Positions 8,805 through 18,100 of a stretch of 32,638 nt of DNA are shown one piece after another. The translations under genes and the position numbers were made by a program. Source of the DNA: Clostridia bacterium (GTDB lineage: Bacteria > Bacillota > Clostridia > Oscillospirales > Acutalibacteraceae); contig CAADUC010000004.1 of NCBI GenBank assembly GCA_900752115.1, positions 1-32,638 of the forward strand, written 5' to 3'. Each line of letters opens with the position of its first letter. Position 1 is the first letter of the stretch. Below the pieces are notes generated by a model. The model made no database searches. It was not told where the DNA came from and saw only the letters and a program-made list of their open reading frames with translations.

Positions 8805-9896
8805 TTGCGTAAAATTGGTGTTCCTGAAATTGAAGACATTGCTCTGGGCGCCGCTTTGCTGGGCGCCGGGGGCGGCGGAGATCCCTATGTGGGAAAGCTG
8901 GTTGCCATTGGCGCCGTGCAGGAGTGCGGGCCTGTGACCATGCTGGATCCGGAGGAAGTACCCGACGACGCTCTTGTGGTCCCGATCGCTATGATGGGTG
9001 CGCCCACAGTTCTTTGCGAGAAGGCAATTGGCGGAGACGAGTACAAAACCCTGTACGAAACGGTTTCCACCTTTTACGGCAAGCCTATCTATGCCTTTAT
9101 GCCGATTGAAGCCGGCGGCGTGAATTCCATGCTGCCCATTGCGGCTGCCGCGCGTCTCGGCCTGCCGTTGGTGGACTGCGACGGTATGGGCCGGGCCTTC
9201 CCGGAGCTTCAGATGGTCACCTTCACCATCGGCGGAGGATCCGCAACACCGATGGCCATGGTGGATGAGAAGGGAAATTCCTGTATTTTCCGCACGGTCA
9301 CCAACAAGTGGACGGAAGAAATGGCGCGTGCCGTTACCATGGCGTGCGGGGGTTCGGTGTCCGTGTCGCTGTATGCGATGGAAGGCAAATTCATGAAGCA
9401 GTACGGCGTGCGCGGGATTGTCACCCGAAGCGAAACGCTGGGTTCCGCCATTCGCAGGGTAAAGGAAACAACCGATAAAACGCCGGAGGAGGCGTTCCTG
9501 GAGATTACGGAGGGATACCGCCTCTTTAAAGGCAAGATCAGCGACGTGCTTCGCGAGGTGCGAAGCGGCTTCAACTTTGGCAAGGTAATGCTTGACGGGA
9601 TCGGTGAGGACAAGGGGAAAAGCGCGTATGTGGAATTCCAGAACGAGAATCTCACCGCCGTGGTCGAGGGCAGGCTGATGGCTACTACGCCGGATCTCAT
9701 CTGTCTGGTTGATACGGAGACGTTCACGCCCGTTCCGACGGACGCTCTCAAATACGGCAAGCGCGTGCTGGTCGTCGGCCTCCAGTGTTTCCCCCTGTGG
9801 AGAACGCCGGAGGGGCTGAAGCTGGTCGGACCGCGCTACTTTGGCGTTGACACAGATTACATTCCGCTCGAGGAGCGCTGCAAAGGAGGCTGCTGA
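8805..9896 (+). CDS. DUF917 (S-Me-THD-like) family protein
   Basis: DUF917 protein, a family I recall Pfam now naming S-Me-THD-like after a thiohydantoin desulfurase; the function of this member is unproven. It is 363 residues from the chosen start. The signature 'IALGAALLGAGGGGDPYVGKL' lies right at the N-terminus, with 'PIEAGGVNSMLPIAAAARLGLPLVDCDGMGRAFPE' further in. TTG 8805 is chosen because family members begin with the equivalent of M-R-K-I and AGGGGTG (8792-8798) is six bases upstream, nearly the same layout as in the PucR-type gene. ATG 8754 would add 17 unrelated residues and sits in a hairpin loop. The gene ends 2 bases before the hydantoinase gene; the pair is a recurrent combination, presumably acting on hydantoin-like or cyclic amide compounds. 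Confidence 0.85.
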   Translation: MRKIGVPEIEDIALGAALLGAGGGGDPYVGKLVAIGAVQECGPVTMLDPEEVPDDALVVPIAMMGAPTVLCEKAIGGDEYKTLYETVSTFYGKPIYAFMPIEAGGVNSMLPIAAAARLGLPLVDCDGMGRAFPELQMVTFTIGGGSATPMAMVDEKGNSCIFRTVTNKWTEEMARAVTMACGGSVSVSLYAMEGKFMKQYGVRGIVTRSETLGSAIRRVKETTDKTPEEAFLEITEGYRLFKGKISDVLREVRSGFNFGKVMLDGIGEDKGKSAYVEFQNENLTAVVEGRLMATTPDLICLVDTETFTPVPTDALKYGKRVLVVGLQCFPLWRTPEGLKLVGPRYFGVDTDYIPLEERCKGGC

Positions 9897-9898
9897 TC

Positions 9899-11452
9899 AT
9901 GTACAAGCTTGGAATTGATGTGGGCGGTACCAATACGGACGCCGTCCTGATTGATGAAAACCTGACGGTGGTGGCTTCCGTGAAGCAGCACACAACCGCC
10001 AATGTCTACGACGGTATTCTCAACGCTGTTCGGGCTGTACTGGAAGAATCAGGCGTGGACCGCAGCGAGATTGGCCAGGCAATGCTCGGCACGACGCAGT
10101 GCACCAACGCGATTGTGGAGCGGAAAAATCTCGCGCCGATCGGCATTCTGCGCATTGGCGCACCGGCTTCCCGCGGCATTCCGCCGATGGTGGACTGGTC
10201 GGAGGATCTCAAAAAAATTGCGGTTAAAATTGCTTTGGTTGGCGGCGGTTTTGAGTATGACGGAAAGGAAATCGCTCCCTTTGACGCTGCGGCAGCCGCC
10301 CGGTTTTTTGAGGAGCTCAAGGCGGCAAACGTCAAGTCGGTCGCCATTTCGTGTGTGTTTTCAACGGTTCGCAGCGATCATGAGCTGGAGGCGGCGAAGC
10401 TTTGCCGGCAGATTATGGGAGAGGATGTGCATGTATCGATCTCCAGTGAAATTGGATCGATGGGCCTGATCGAACGGGAGAACGCCACGATTCTGAACGC
10501 CTCCCTCTACAAGGTCGCACAATCGTTTACGGAGGGCTTTGCCCAGTCCCTGGCTGACGAGGGCATCACGAACGCCCAGGTCTATCTGTCCCAGAACGAC
10601 GGTACCCTGATGACGATGGACTATGCCCGCCGCTATCCGATTCTGACGATTGCCTGCGGTCCCACAAACTCCATCCGCGGAGCCTGCTACCTGAGCCGGC
10701 TGAAAAATGCGGTTGTCATCGATGTCGGCGGCACCACGACGGATCTCGGCGTGATCCAGAACGGCTTCCCGAGAGAATCCGGCGTGGCGGTCACAATCGG
10801 CGGCGTGCGCACCAATTTCCGCATGCCGGATGTGGTCTCCATCGGTCTCGGCGGCGGTTCCATCGTTCGTCAGAGGGAGGACGGAACGGTCACGGTCGGT
10901 CCCGACTCCGTTGGTTACCGGATCACGGAGAAAGCCCTGTGCTTCGGCGGAGACGTGTGCACTGCCACGGATATTGCTGTCCGTCTCGGTATGGCTGATT
11001 TGGGGGATAAAGCGCTGGTTTCCCATCTCGATGAGGAGTTTGCCCGAAAGGCGCTCGAGGCGATCCGCGCGCTGTGCGAGGATTCTCTGGATGCAATGAA
11101 GGTTTCCTCCGAGGATGTCGACGTCATTCTCGTCGGCGGCGGCTCCATCATTCTGCCGCGGGAGCTTGCCGGCGCAAAAAGCGTCACGCAGCACGAATTC
11201 GGCAGTGTGGCCAACGCAATCGGCTCCGCCATTTCCAAGGTGAGCGGTACCTATGAGCAGTTGATCGATTACGATAAGACGCCCCGCGATGAGGCACTGG
11301 CCAAGGCCCGCGCAGATGCTGTCGAGCTGGCTGTCGCCGCAGGCGCTATCCGGGATACAGTAGAAATCATCGATGCGGAGGATGTTCCTCTGCAATACTA
11401 TCCCGGCAATACGGTTCGTGTGAAGGTTAAGGCGGCAGGCGATTTGGCCTGA
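9899..11452 (+). CDS. Hydantoinase/oxoprolinase family protein (HyuA-like)
   Basis: Protein of 517 residues with the ASKHA-type ATP-binding fold of the HyuA/oxoprolinase A group, which couples ATP hydrolysis to ring opening of hydantoin- or oxoproline-like substrates. Phosphate motif 1 is 'GIDVGGTNTDAVLID' (residues 5-19) and motif 2 is 'DVGGTTTDLG' starting at D275. Also present are 'LGTTQCTNAIVERK', 'RENATILNASL' and 'IGLGGGSIV'. There is no separate HyuB gene, as is common for this shorter HyuA-like type. ATG 9899 follows AAGGAGG about ten bases upstream. It is expressed with DUF917 and closed by the terminator at 11556-11595. Substrate is not determined. Confidence 0.9.
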   Translation: MYKLGIDVGGTNTDAVLIDENLTVVASVKQHTTANVYDGILNAVRAVLEESGVDRSEIGQAMLGTTQCTNAIVERKNLAPIGILRIGAPASRGIPPMVDWSEDLKKIAVKIALVGGGFEYDGKEIAPFDAAAAARFFEELKAANVKSVAISCVFSTVRSDHELEAAKLCRQIMGEDVHVSISSEIGSMGLIERENATILNASLYKVAQSFTEGFAQSLADEGITNAQVYLSQNDGTLMTMDYARRYPILTIACGPTNSIRGACYLSRLKNAVVIDVGGTTTDLGVIQNGFPRESGVAVTIGGVRTNFRMPDVVSIGLGGGSIVRQREDGTVTVGPDSVGYRITEKALCFGGDVCTATDIAVRLGMADLGDKALVSHLDEEFARKALEAIRALCEDSLDAMKVSSEDVDVILVGGGSIILPRELAGAKSVTQHEFGSVANAIGSAISKVSGTYEQLIDYDKTPRDEALAKARADAVELAVAAGAIRDTVEIIDAEDVPLQYYPGNTVRVKVKAAGDLA

Positions 11453-11555
11453 CGGGTTTCCCTGCCGTTTGCTTGACGGAATCCCTGATGTCGCTGGGGT
11501 GCCCCGTGTGCGGACGGTGTATTTCGTGCGGCAGAAAATAGAAAGTTTAAGGCTG

Positions 11556-11595
11556 AAAGGGCCGGAGTGTAAAATCTTTTACACTCCGGCCCTTT
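11556..11595. terminator. Bidirectional Rho-independent terminator
   Basis: A perfect 19-bp stem pairs 11556-11574 with 11577-11595. It has AAA/TTT ends and an AAAA/TTTT apex, so the practical loop is about 4-6 bases. A-rich and T-rich flanks on both sides suit the convergent hydantoinase (+) and TetR-type (-) genes that it separates. Confidence 0.85.
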
Positions 11596-11647
11596 GTCTG
11601 ATCCTATGGACTTTTCCAGTATGACAAAACGTCTCTGAAGTCTGTTG

Positions 11648-12232
11648 CTATACCCGTGCGGCGGCCCCATTGACCTGATCGTTGAGAATCGTGTCCACAA
11701 ACTGGATCAGCTCTTCGGGAGTACGGTCAATTTCGCCCAACAGCCAGCTTTCCGTCATTCCGGCCAGGGCCACAACATAGAAGTGCGTTAGCATTTCCAC
11801 GTCCACGAATGAATCCAGACGGCTGCGGACGCCGATGCTCTCCCCGAACTGCTCAATGGTGCGGTGAATGATGGCGTAGATGTCCGCCTCAAAAAAGCGC
11901 CGGAGATGATCGCGCCCCAGCGACTTGAGTGCGCACAGGCACACCGCGCGGTTTTCCTCGAGATAACGGAACAGCTGCAGGAGTCCTTCCTTCCAGAGGA
12001 GAGCGCCCTCCTGTTGTTCCAACAGGGAGATAGCTTCGCTTTGAATCATCCAGCGCAGAAGATCGTAAATATCCTCAAAGTGGTAGTAAAAGCTCTGTCT
12101 CCGAATTTTACAATGAGCCGTCAGCTCGGAAATGGTGATTTTATCCATAGGTTTCTGCGCCATCAGCGTTTTGAGGGCGGCGGCCAGCTGCTGCTTGGTC
12201 TGCTCAGAAACAGAAGAATTTTTGGAATCCAT
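11648..12232 (-). CDS. TetR/AcrR family transcriptional regulator
   Basis: Likely repressor of 194 residues. The N-terminal helix-turn-helix is about residues 30-55 ('KITISELTAHCKIRRQSFYYHF'), with the Y-Y-H-F ending of TetR recognition helices. The C-terminal part resembles the TetR_C_8-type ligand/dimerisation domain ('FYVVALAGMTESWLLGEIDRTPEELIQFV'). On the minus strand ATG 12232 follows GGAGGTG (12243-12249); the GTG at 12250 in the same frame overlaps that ribosome site and is rejected. It is divergent from the small-protein/MMPL/GLUG operon, the usual position of a local repressor. Own promoter and candidate operator lie in the shared intergenic region. Confidence 0.9.
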   Translation of the reverse strand: MDSKNSSVSEQTKQQLAAALKTLMAQKPMDKITISELTAHCKIRRQSFYYHFEDIYDLLRWMIQSEAISLLEQQEGALLWKEGLLQLFRYLEENRAVCLCALKSLGRDHLRRFFEADIYAIIHRTIEQFGESIGVRSRLDSFVDVEMLTHFYVVALAGMTESWLLGEIDRTPEELIQFVDTILNDQVNGAAARV

Positions 12233-12253
12233 GTGATGACACACCTCCACAAA

Positions 12254-12307
12254 ATAAAGTGTATCATGTATTTTTGTGAAGTCAATTATTTTTTCCTTTC
12301 ACTTTAT
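12254..12307. promoter_or_regulatory. Inverted repeat flanking the tetR-side promoter
   Basis: ATAAAGTG (12254-12261) and CACTTTAT (12300-12307) are perfect inverted copies separated by 38 bases. They bracket the -35/-10 of the regulator in the divergent intergenic space. They are candidates for autoregulatory operator halves; the wide spacing makes this tentative. I could not find a convincing rightward promoter for the MMPL operon. Confidence 0.3.
12258..12285 (-). promoter_or_regulatory. Promoter of the TetR-type gene
   Basis: On the minus strand TTGACT (12285-12280) is followed after 16 bases by TACACT (12263-12258), preceded by TGA as an extended -10. The start codon lies about 25 bases beyond the -10. 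Confidence 0.55.
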
Positions 12308-12428
12308 CGGTCAAATCCCCTGCCTGTGTCAAAATTTTGACAATACCGCAGCGTTTGTCCTTTGCATTTCTTTTTCTGGGAGAGTAATGTAGCATTATAT
12401 CTTTGCCGGAAAAAAGGGGGAACGTCAA

Positions 12429-12731
12429 ATGGAGGAGTACCGGCTTGTTTTGAAAAGTCAGCTCGGGCCAAGAGAGGGAATGCTTCGGGTGGATGTGCAG
12501 CAGGACGCTGTCGCAGGCTCGCTCACCTTGCTGGGGGATGAAAATCCCGTTTCCGGCGTACAGATAGGAGAGCATACCTTTCGTCTTTTTCATCATCTGC
12601 ATACGGCGGTCAACGATCTCTCCTGTGTTTCTGTGTTTGAAGTACTGGGAGATCAGATATCGGGAACTCTGCAAATCGATGGAAATCTCATGCGGTGGTA
12701 CGGAGAAAAAAGTTCGGAAAGAAAGGCGTGA
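12429..12731 (+). CDS. Small conserved-type protein before the MMPL gene
   Basis: Protein of 100 residues with no signal peptide or membrane helix. The pattern suggests a small beta-rich fold: 'MLRVDVQQDAVAGSLTLLGDENPVSG', then 'FEVLGDQISGTLQIDG' and 'NLMRWYG'. The repeated 'G-S/T-L' strands look like a beta-barrel or sandwich repeat. I do not recognise a named family. ATG 12429 follows AAGGGGG about eight bases upstream. It begins the operon divergent from the TetR-type gene and ends 9 bases before the MMPL gene, so it may be an accessory or regulatory subunit of that transporter; this is inference from position. Confidence 0.75.
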   Translation: MEEYRLVLKSQLGPREGMLRVDVQQDAVAGSLTLLGDENPVSGVQIGEHTFRLFHHLHTAVNDLSCVSVFEVLGDQISGTLQIDGNLMRWYGEKSSERKA

Positions 12732-12740
12732 CAACAGGAA

Positions 12741-15185
12741 ATGGAAGAGAATCATTCGAAAGCGGGCGGCGGCTTCATGGCGAAGCTGGCCACCTTCATC
12801 GTTGACAAACGCAATCTGTTTTTCCTCCTCACCGTCATCCTGCTGATCTTTTCCGCCTTTTCCCGCAATTGGGTGGAGGTGGAGAGTGAGCTTTCGGCTT
12901 ATCTGCCGGAGGACTCGGGAACCCGTCAGGCGCTCGATATTATGGAAGAGCAGTTTACGACTCTCGGCAGCGCGCAGGTGATGGCGGCAAATATCACACA
13001 GGATCAAGCGGAAGCGCTCCGCGATCAGATTGCCGGAATCAAAGGCGTGCAGGGGGTGGAGTACGACAACACAGAGGAACATTACAACAACGATTCCGCT
13101 CTCTACACCGTTACGTTCGACTACGATGAATCGGACGACGCATGTCTTGATTCCCTGGAGGAGATCAAGTCGGCTCTCTCCGCTTATGATCTGTATGTAT
13201 CGACCGAGCTTGGAAATACCGAGCAGGAGGCAATTGACCGCGAGATCAGCGTTATTATGGTGTATGTGGCGGTGATCATCGTCGTCGTGATGCTGTTCAC
13301 CTCTCAGACATACGCGGAAGTACCGGTGCTGATTCTCACCTTTGTCGTGGCGATGATTCTCAATCTCGGCACGAACTTTCTGCTGGGGAAGATCTCCTTC
13401 GTCTCCGATTCCGTGACCAGCATTCTCCAGCTGGCTTTGTCGCTTGACTATGCCGTCATTTTCTGCAACCGGTACAAGGAGGAGCACAGGCTTCTTCCGA
13501 TTCGCGAGGCGGTGATTGTGGCGCTGAGCAAGGCAATCCCGGAGATTGGCGCGAGCAGCCTGACCACCATCGGCGGATTGGTCGCCATGATGTTTATGCA
13601 GTTCCGCATCGGCGCGGATATGGCGGTTTGTCTCGTTAAATCGATCCTGTTTGCACTCCTGTCTGTTTTTGTTGTGATGCCGGGACTTTTGATGCTGTTC
13701 GGTCCGCTGATGGATCGGACCGAGCACCGCAATTTTGTACCTAAAATTCCCTTCGTGGGGAAATTTGCCTACAAAACGCGCTTTTTTGTGCCCGTCCTGT
13801 TCGTCGTGGCCATTGCCGTCGCGTTCCCACTCTCCCAGAAATGCCCTTACGCCTATGGCGAGAGTTCTCTGGAAACGCCGGTTCTCAATGAAACGCAGAT
13901 CGCGGAGAACATGATCCACGACAATTTTACCTCTACCAATATGCTGGCGCTGATGGTTCCCGCGGGAGACTATGAAAAAGAGGCGGCAATTCTCTCCGAA
14001 CTGGAGCAGTATGCCGAGGTTGACTCTGCGATGGGGATTGCCAATGTGGAGGCCATGGACGGCTACACGCTGGCCGATCAGCTTTCACCCAGGGAGTTTG
14101 CTGAACTGGCCGGGCTGGATTACGAAGCGGCGCAGGTTGTCTACGGCGCATATGCCGCCAGCCGGGAGGAATACGGTCAGATTATCGGAAATCTGGACAA
14201 CTACGAGGTGCCGCTTATCGATATGTTCCTCTTTGTCTGCGAGCAGGTGGATTCCGGCATTGTTACACTGGACGAGGAACAGACAGAGATGCTCAACGAC
14301 GCTTACACGCAGATGACGGCGGCGAGGGAACAGCTGCAGGGGACGGACTACAGCCGTATGCTCGTTTACCTGACGCTGCCGGAGAGCGGGGAGGAGACGT
14401 ACCAATTCCTCGATACCATTCAGGAGACGGCGCAGAAGTATTATCCGGACGGAAAGGTCTGTCTGGCGGGCAACTCCACGACGGAATACGATTTCCAGAA
14501 AGCCTTTGCACGGGACAATATGGTGGTCAGCGTGGTTTCCATTCTGATTGTTCTGGTAGTCCTGTTGTTCACGTTCAAGTCGGCGGGAATGCCTGTGCTG
14601 CTGATCCTGGTGATTCAGGGCAGTATTTGGATCAACTTTTCCATGCCGTATCTGCTCCATCAGCCGCTTTTCTTCATGAGCTATCTGGTGGTCAGCTCCA
14701 TCCAGATGGGTGCAAACATTGACTACGCCATTGTGGTGGCCAACCGGTATCAGGAGCTCAAGGGGCAGATGCCGCACCGCGACGCCATTATTGAAACGAT
14801 GAATTTTGCTTTCCCGACGATCATTACCTCCGGTACCATCCTGGCGGTGGCAGGCACGCTGATTGGCCTGATGACCTCCACGGCTTCCATCACAGGCATT
14901 GGTCAGAATCTCGGACGCGGTACGATCCTTTCCATCCTTCTCGTTATGTTTGTGCTGCCGCAGATTCTGCTGATAGGCGGCAAGGTGGTCGATATGACGG
15001 CCTTCTCCATGCCGAACGTGACCAAGAAGCACAGCGGACGGGGGCGCGTGCGGGTGGACGGCCTGGTGCGCGGAGAGGTTCACGGCGTCGTCAGCGGCGT
15101 CATGCACGCGATTGTGGACGGAGAGGTGGATTTGAACCTGATTTCAGGTGTGGCTGCAGAGGAGGAAGACGAAAATGAATCCTAA
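12741..15185 (+). CDS. MMPL/RND-superfamily transporter
   Basis: Membrane transporter of 814 residues built as two similar halves. TM1 is at about 24-42, followed by an extracellular domain ('EVESELSAYLPEDSGTRQ'), then helices from about 170 to 362. The second half repeats this, with helices from about 594 to the C-terminus. Each half has the RND/MMPL proton-relay-type Asp: D236 in 'LSLDYAVIF' and D661 in 'ANIDYAIVV'. MMPL proteins export lipids or other hydrophobic compounds or move envelope components; the cargo here is unknown. The start is uncertain: ATG 12741 has AGGA very close, and ATG 12777 (MAKLATFIVDKRN) is an alternative. The 3' end overlaps the GLUG gene start by 11 bases, so the two are translationally coupled. 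Confidence 0.88.
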   Translation: MEENHSKAGGGFMAKLATFIVDKRNLFFLLTVILLIFSAFSRNWVEVESELSAYLPEDSGTRQALDIMEEQFTTLGSAQVMAANITQDQAEALRDQIAGIKGVQGVEYDNTEEHYNNDSALYTVTFDYDESDDACLDSLEEIKSALSAYDLYVSTELGNTEQEAIDREISVIMVYVAVIIVVVMLFTSQTYAEVPVLILTFVVAMILNLGTNFLLGKISFVSDSVTSILQLALSLDYAVIFCNRYKEEHRLLPIREAVIVALSKAIPEIGASSLTTIGGLVAMMFMQFRIGADMAVCLVKSILFALLSVFVVMPGLLMLFGPLMDRTEHRNFVPKIPFVGKFAYKTRFFVPVLFVVAIAVAFPLSQKCPYAYGESSLETPVLNETQIAENMIHDNFTSTNMLALMVPAGDYEKEAAILSELEQYAEVDSAMGIANVEAMDGYTLADQLSPREFAELAGLDYEAAQVVYGAYAASREEYGQIIGNLDNYEVPLIDMFLFVCEQVDSGIVTLDEEQTEMLNDAYTQMTAAREQLQGTDYSRMLVYLTLPESGEETYQFLDTIQETAQKYYPDGKVCLAGNSTTEYDFQKAFARDNMVVSVVSILIVLVVLLFTFKSAGMPVLLILVIQGSIWINFSMPYLLHQPLFFMSYLVVSSIQMGANIDYAIVVANRYQELKGQMPHRDAIIETMNFAFPTIITSGTILAVAGTLIGLMTSTASITGIGQNLGRGTILSILLVMFVLPQILLIGGKVVDMTAFSMPNVTKKHSGRGRVRVDGLVRGEVHGVVSGVMHAIVDGEVDLNLISGVAAEEEDENES

Positions 15186-18100
15186 ACAAAGGAAGAACCG
15201 GCTCACGCGGATGACGGCTGTTTGTCTTTCCCTGATTCTCTGTCTGGGAGCTCTGTGTCCCGGATTCTCCTGCGCGGCGGTGGCCGAGGACGGCGCATTT
15301 CATATTCAGACACAGGAGGATTTGAGGGCTTTGGCGGAAAACTGCCGTCTCGATTCCTGGTCGCAGGGGAAAACGGTGGTTCTGGATAACGATCTGACAC
15401 TGGATGAAACAGCGGAGGAATTTTTGCCGATTCCCTCTTTTGGCGGAACGCTGGAGGGAAATAACCATAAGATCAGCGGAGTCCTGCTCGATGGGGAGCA
15501 GGCCGATGCGGGATTGTTCGATACGCTGCAGGATACGGCCGTGGTAAGGCACCTCACGGTCGTAGGGCAGGTTACCCCCTCCAGCGGAGACACGGTCGGC
15601 GGATTAGCCGGGAAAAATTACGGCAGGCTTGTGGACTGTACCTTTGAGGGAACGGTGCAGGGCGACATGGCGGTGGGCGGTCTTGTCGGGAGCAACGAGG
15701 CCTCCGGCCAGATCGTCAGCTGCCGCTTCCGGGGAACCGTGACGGGCGAGCATTATGTGGGCGGTATCGCGGGGCAGAACACCGGAAGTCTGGTCGAGTG
15801 CGAAAACAGCGGCGACGTTAATACCACAGCGGTGGAGGTTCCGGCCGAGTTTACGGATCTTTCCCTGCTGCGAACGACGGAAAGTGTCCCGGCGGGAACC
15901 GATATCGGCGGCGTAGCGGGATTTTCCGGCGGTATTATTCAGAGCTGCCGCAATACCGGGAACGTCGGCTATGAGCACATGGGCTACAATGTGGGCGGTA
16001 TCGTGGGAAGGCAAAGCGGAATTCTTGCCGGATGCAAAAACACGGGAACGATTCAGGGCCGCAAGGATGTGGGCGGCATCGCGGGACAGCTTGAACCGCA
16101 GGTTACGCTTCGCTACGACGAAGACACTCTTCAGCGCCTGGGGACAGAACTGGAGACTTTACAGGGGCTGGTCAGTCAGGCAGCGAAGGATGCGGAATCC
16201 TCCTCCGATTCGGTTTCCGGCTCCATCCAAACGATGCTGACAGAGATCGAATCCGCGAAGGACGCCGTACATCATCTCAGTACCGCCCTTACGGATTGGG
16301 GTAACGACAACCTGGAGCAGGTTAACACGGTTTCCGCACGGCTGGCTTGGGTGATTGACCAATCGGAAACGGTGCTGGCCAGCATGTCGGATGCGATTGA
16401 GAGCATGAAAAATGCGTCTGCTCTGCTTACACAGGCGGCGAAGGAGGCCGAAAAGGCAGGCGATCGGGGGGCAGAAGCTTCCGCCAATCTGCGGCTTGCG
16501 TCGAAGGAGCTGGAGGAAGCGGCAAAGTCTGCCGAAGACTGTGTAACCCATCTCCAAACTGCGCTGGAACAGGCGGAAAAGCTTTTGACGGGGGAGACTT
16601 CCGAGGCTGCGCTGCAGGAGATTCTCAATGAGCTCAATGACGCGAAAACGGATGCAGAGAAAGCGAAAAACTCTCTGAATCAAGCCGTTTCCCATGCCGA
16701 TCGTGCCATAAAGTCCCTGGAATCCATCGGCGATCCGGTCAGTGATTCCCTGGATGCTTTGACATCCGCGTCCAAATATCTGCATACGGCTCTGTCCTTC
16801 CTGGAGGATGCGGCGGATCAGATGACTTCCATTGCATCAGGGCTCGCGGACAAAACGCCGATCTCTTTTACCCCTGTCGGCAGCAGCATTACCGGCCGGG
16901 CTGATGAGCTGGACGCCGCTTTGTCGCAGGTGCTGAGCACAGCCGGGGAACTGCAGGATCAGCTTTTCTCCTCATCCGACGCTCTTCTTGCCGATCTGCG
17001 CGCCATCAACAGTCAGACAGGCGTGATTGCCGATTTGCTGCAGCAAGGGGCGGCAGACGCGGCGGACAGCGGCGCATCTGATTCCTTTGAGGATGCCTCC
17101 GATAAAGAGGAGGGGGAAACGGGCGCCGGAAGAATCGGCAGTTCCGTGAACAGCGGGAATGTTTTGGGCGATGTGAATGTGGCCGGAATCGTGGGATCTC
17201 TGTCTGTGGAGTTCGATTTTGATCCGGAAGATGATTTGACGAAAGACGGGACACGCTCCCTCGACTATCAGTTCCGGACGGTTGCCGTCGTGGACGGCTG
17301 TATCAACCGGGGCTGCGTTACCGCCAAAAAGAATGATGCGGGAGGCATTGCGGGCCGTATGGACCTTGGAGCCATCCGGAACTGTGAAAGCTACGGCAGT
17401 GTGGAGAGCACCGGAGGAGACTATGTCGGCGGTGTGGCCGGTTCCGCCCGCTCCGTTATTCGCGGCTGTTTTGTGAAATGTACTCTCTCGGGCGGAGATT
17501 ATATCGGTGGTGTAACAGGAACAGGCGGAGAGAACAGCGAGGTTTCCGGTTGCTATACGCTGGTGGACATCACGGAAGCCGGACGGTATTCCGGCGCGAT
17601 TTCCGGCACGGAGACAGGAGAATTTTCCGGCAACTATTATGTGTCCGATACGCTTGCGGGCCTTGGAAGGATCAGCTATGCCGGAAAGGCGGAGCCGATT
17701 GCCTTCTCTGCGTTGGAGCAAACGGACGGCGTCCCGCAGGAAATGACGCAGTTTACCCTGCGCTTCCTTGTGGAGGACGAGGAAATTAAGTCGCTTTCAT
17801 TTTCCTACGGCGCCTCCTTCGGCAGTGAAGTGTTTCCCGCCATTCCGGAAAAGGACGGAGCCTACGCTGCCTGGGATACGGACGATCTGACGAATCTTCA
17901 TTTCGATACAACGGTGACGGCGGAATACACCCGTTATGTTTTGGCGCTTTCCTCGGAGGCGGTACGGGAGAGCGGCCGATCGGTTTTTCTGCTGGACGGA
18001 AATTTTGACGACGAAGCCTCTTTGACGGTTTCCGCCGTGGATACGCCCGAAACGGTGAATGGCCGTCCGGCCGTGGAACAGTGGCGGCTTTCCTGTTCCG

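Noticed and set aside
12282..13919. 545-codon open frame on the minus strand opposite the MMPL gene
   Set aside because: It is antisense to a clear transporter gene, rich in His/Arg/Gln as typical of shadow frames, and has no family motif.
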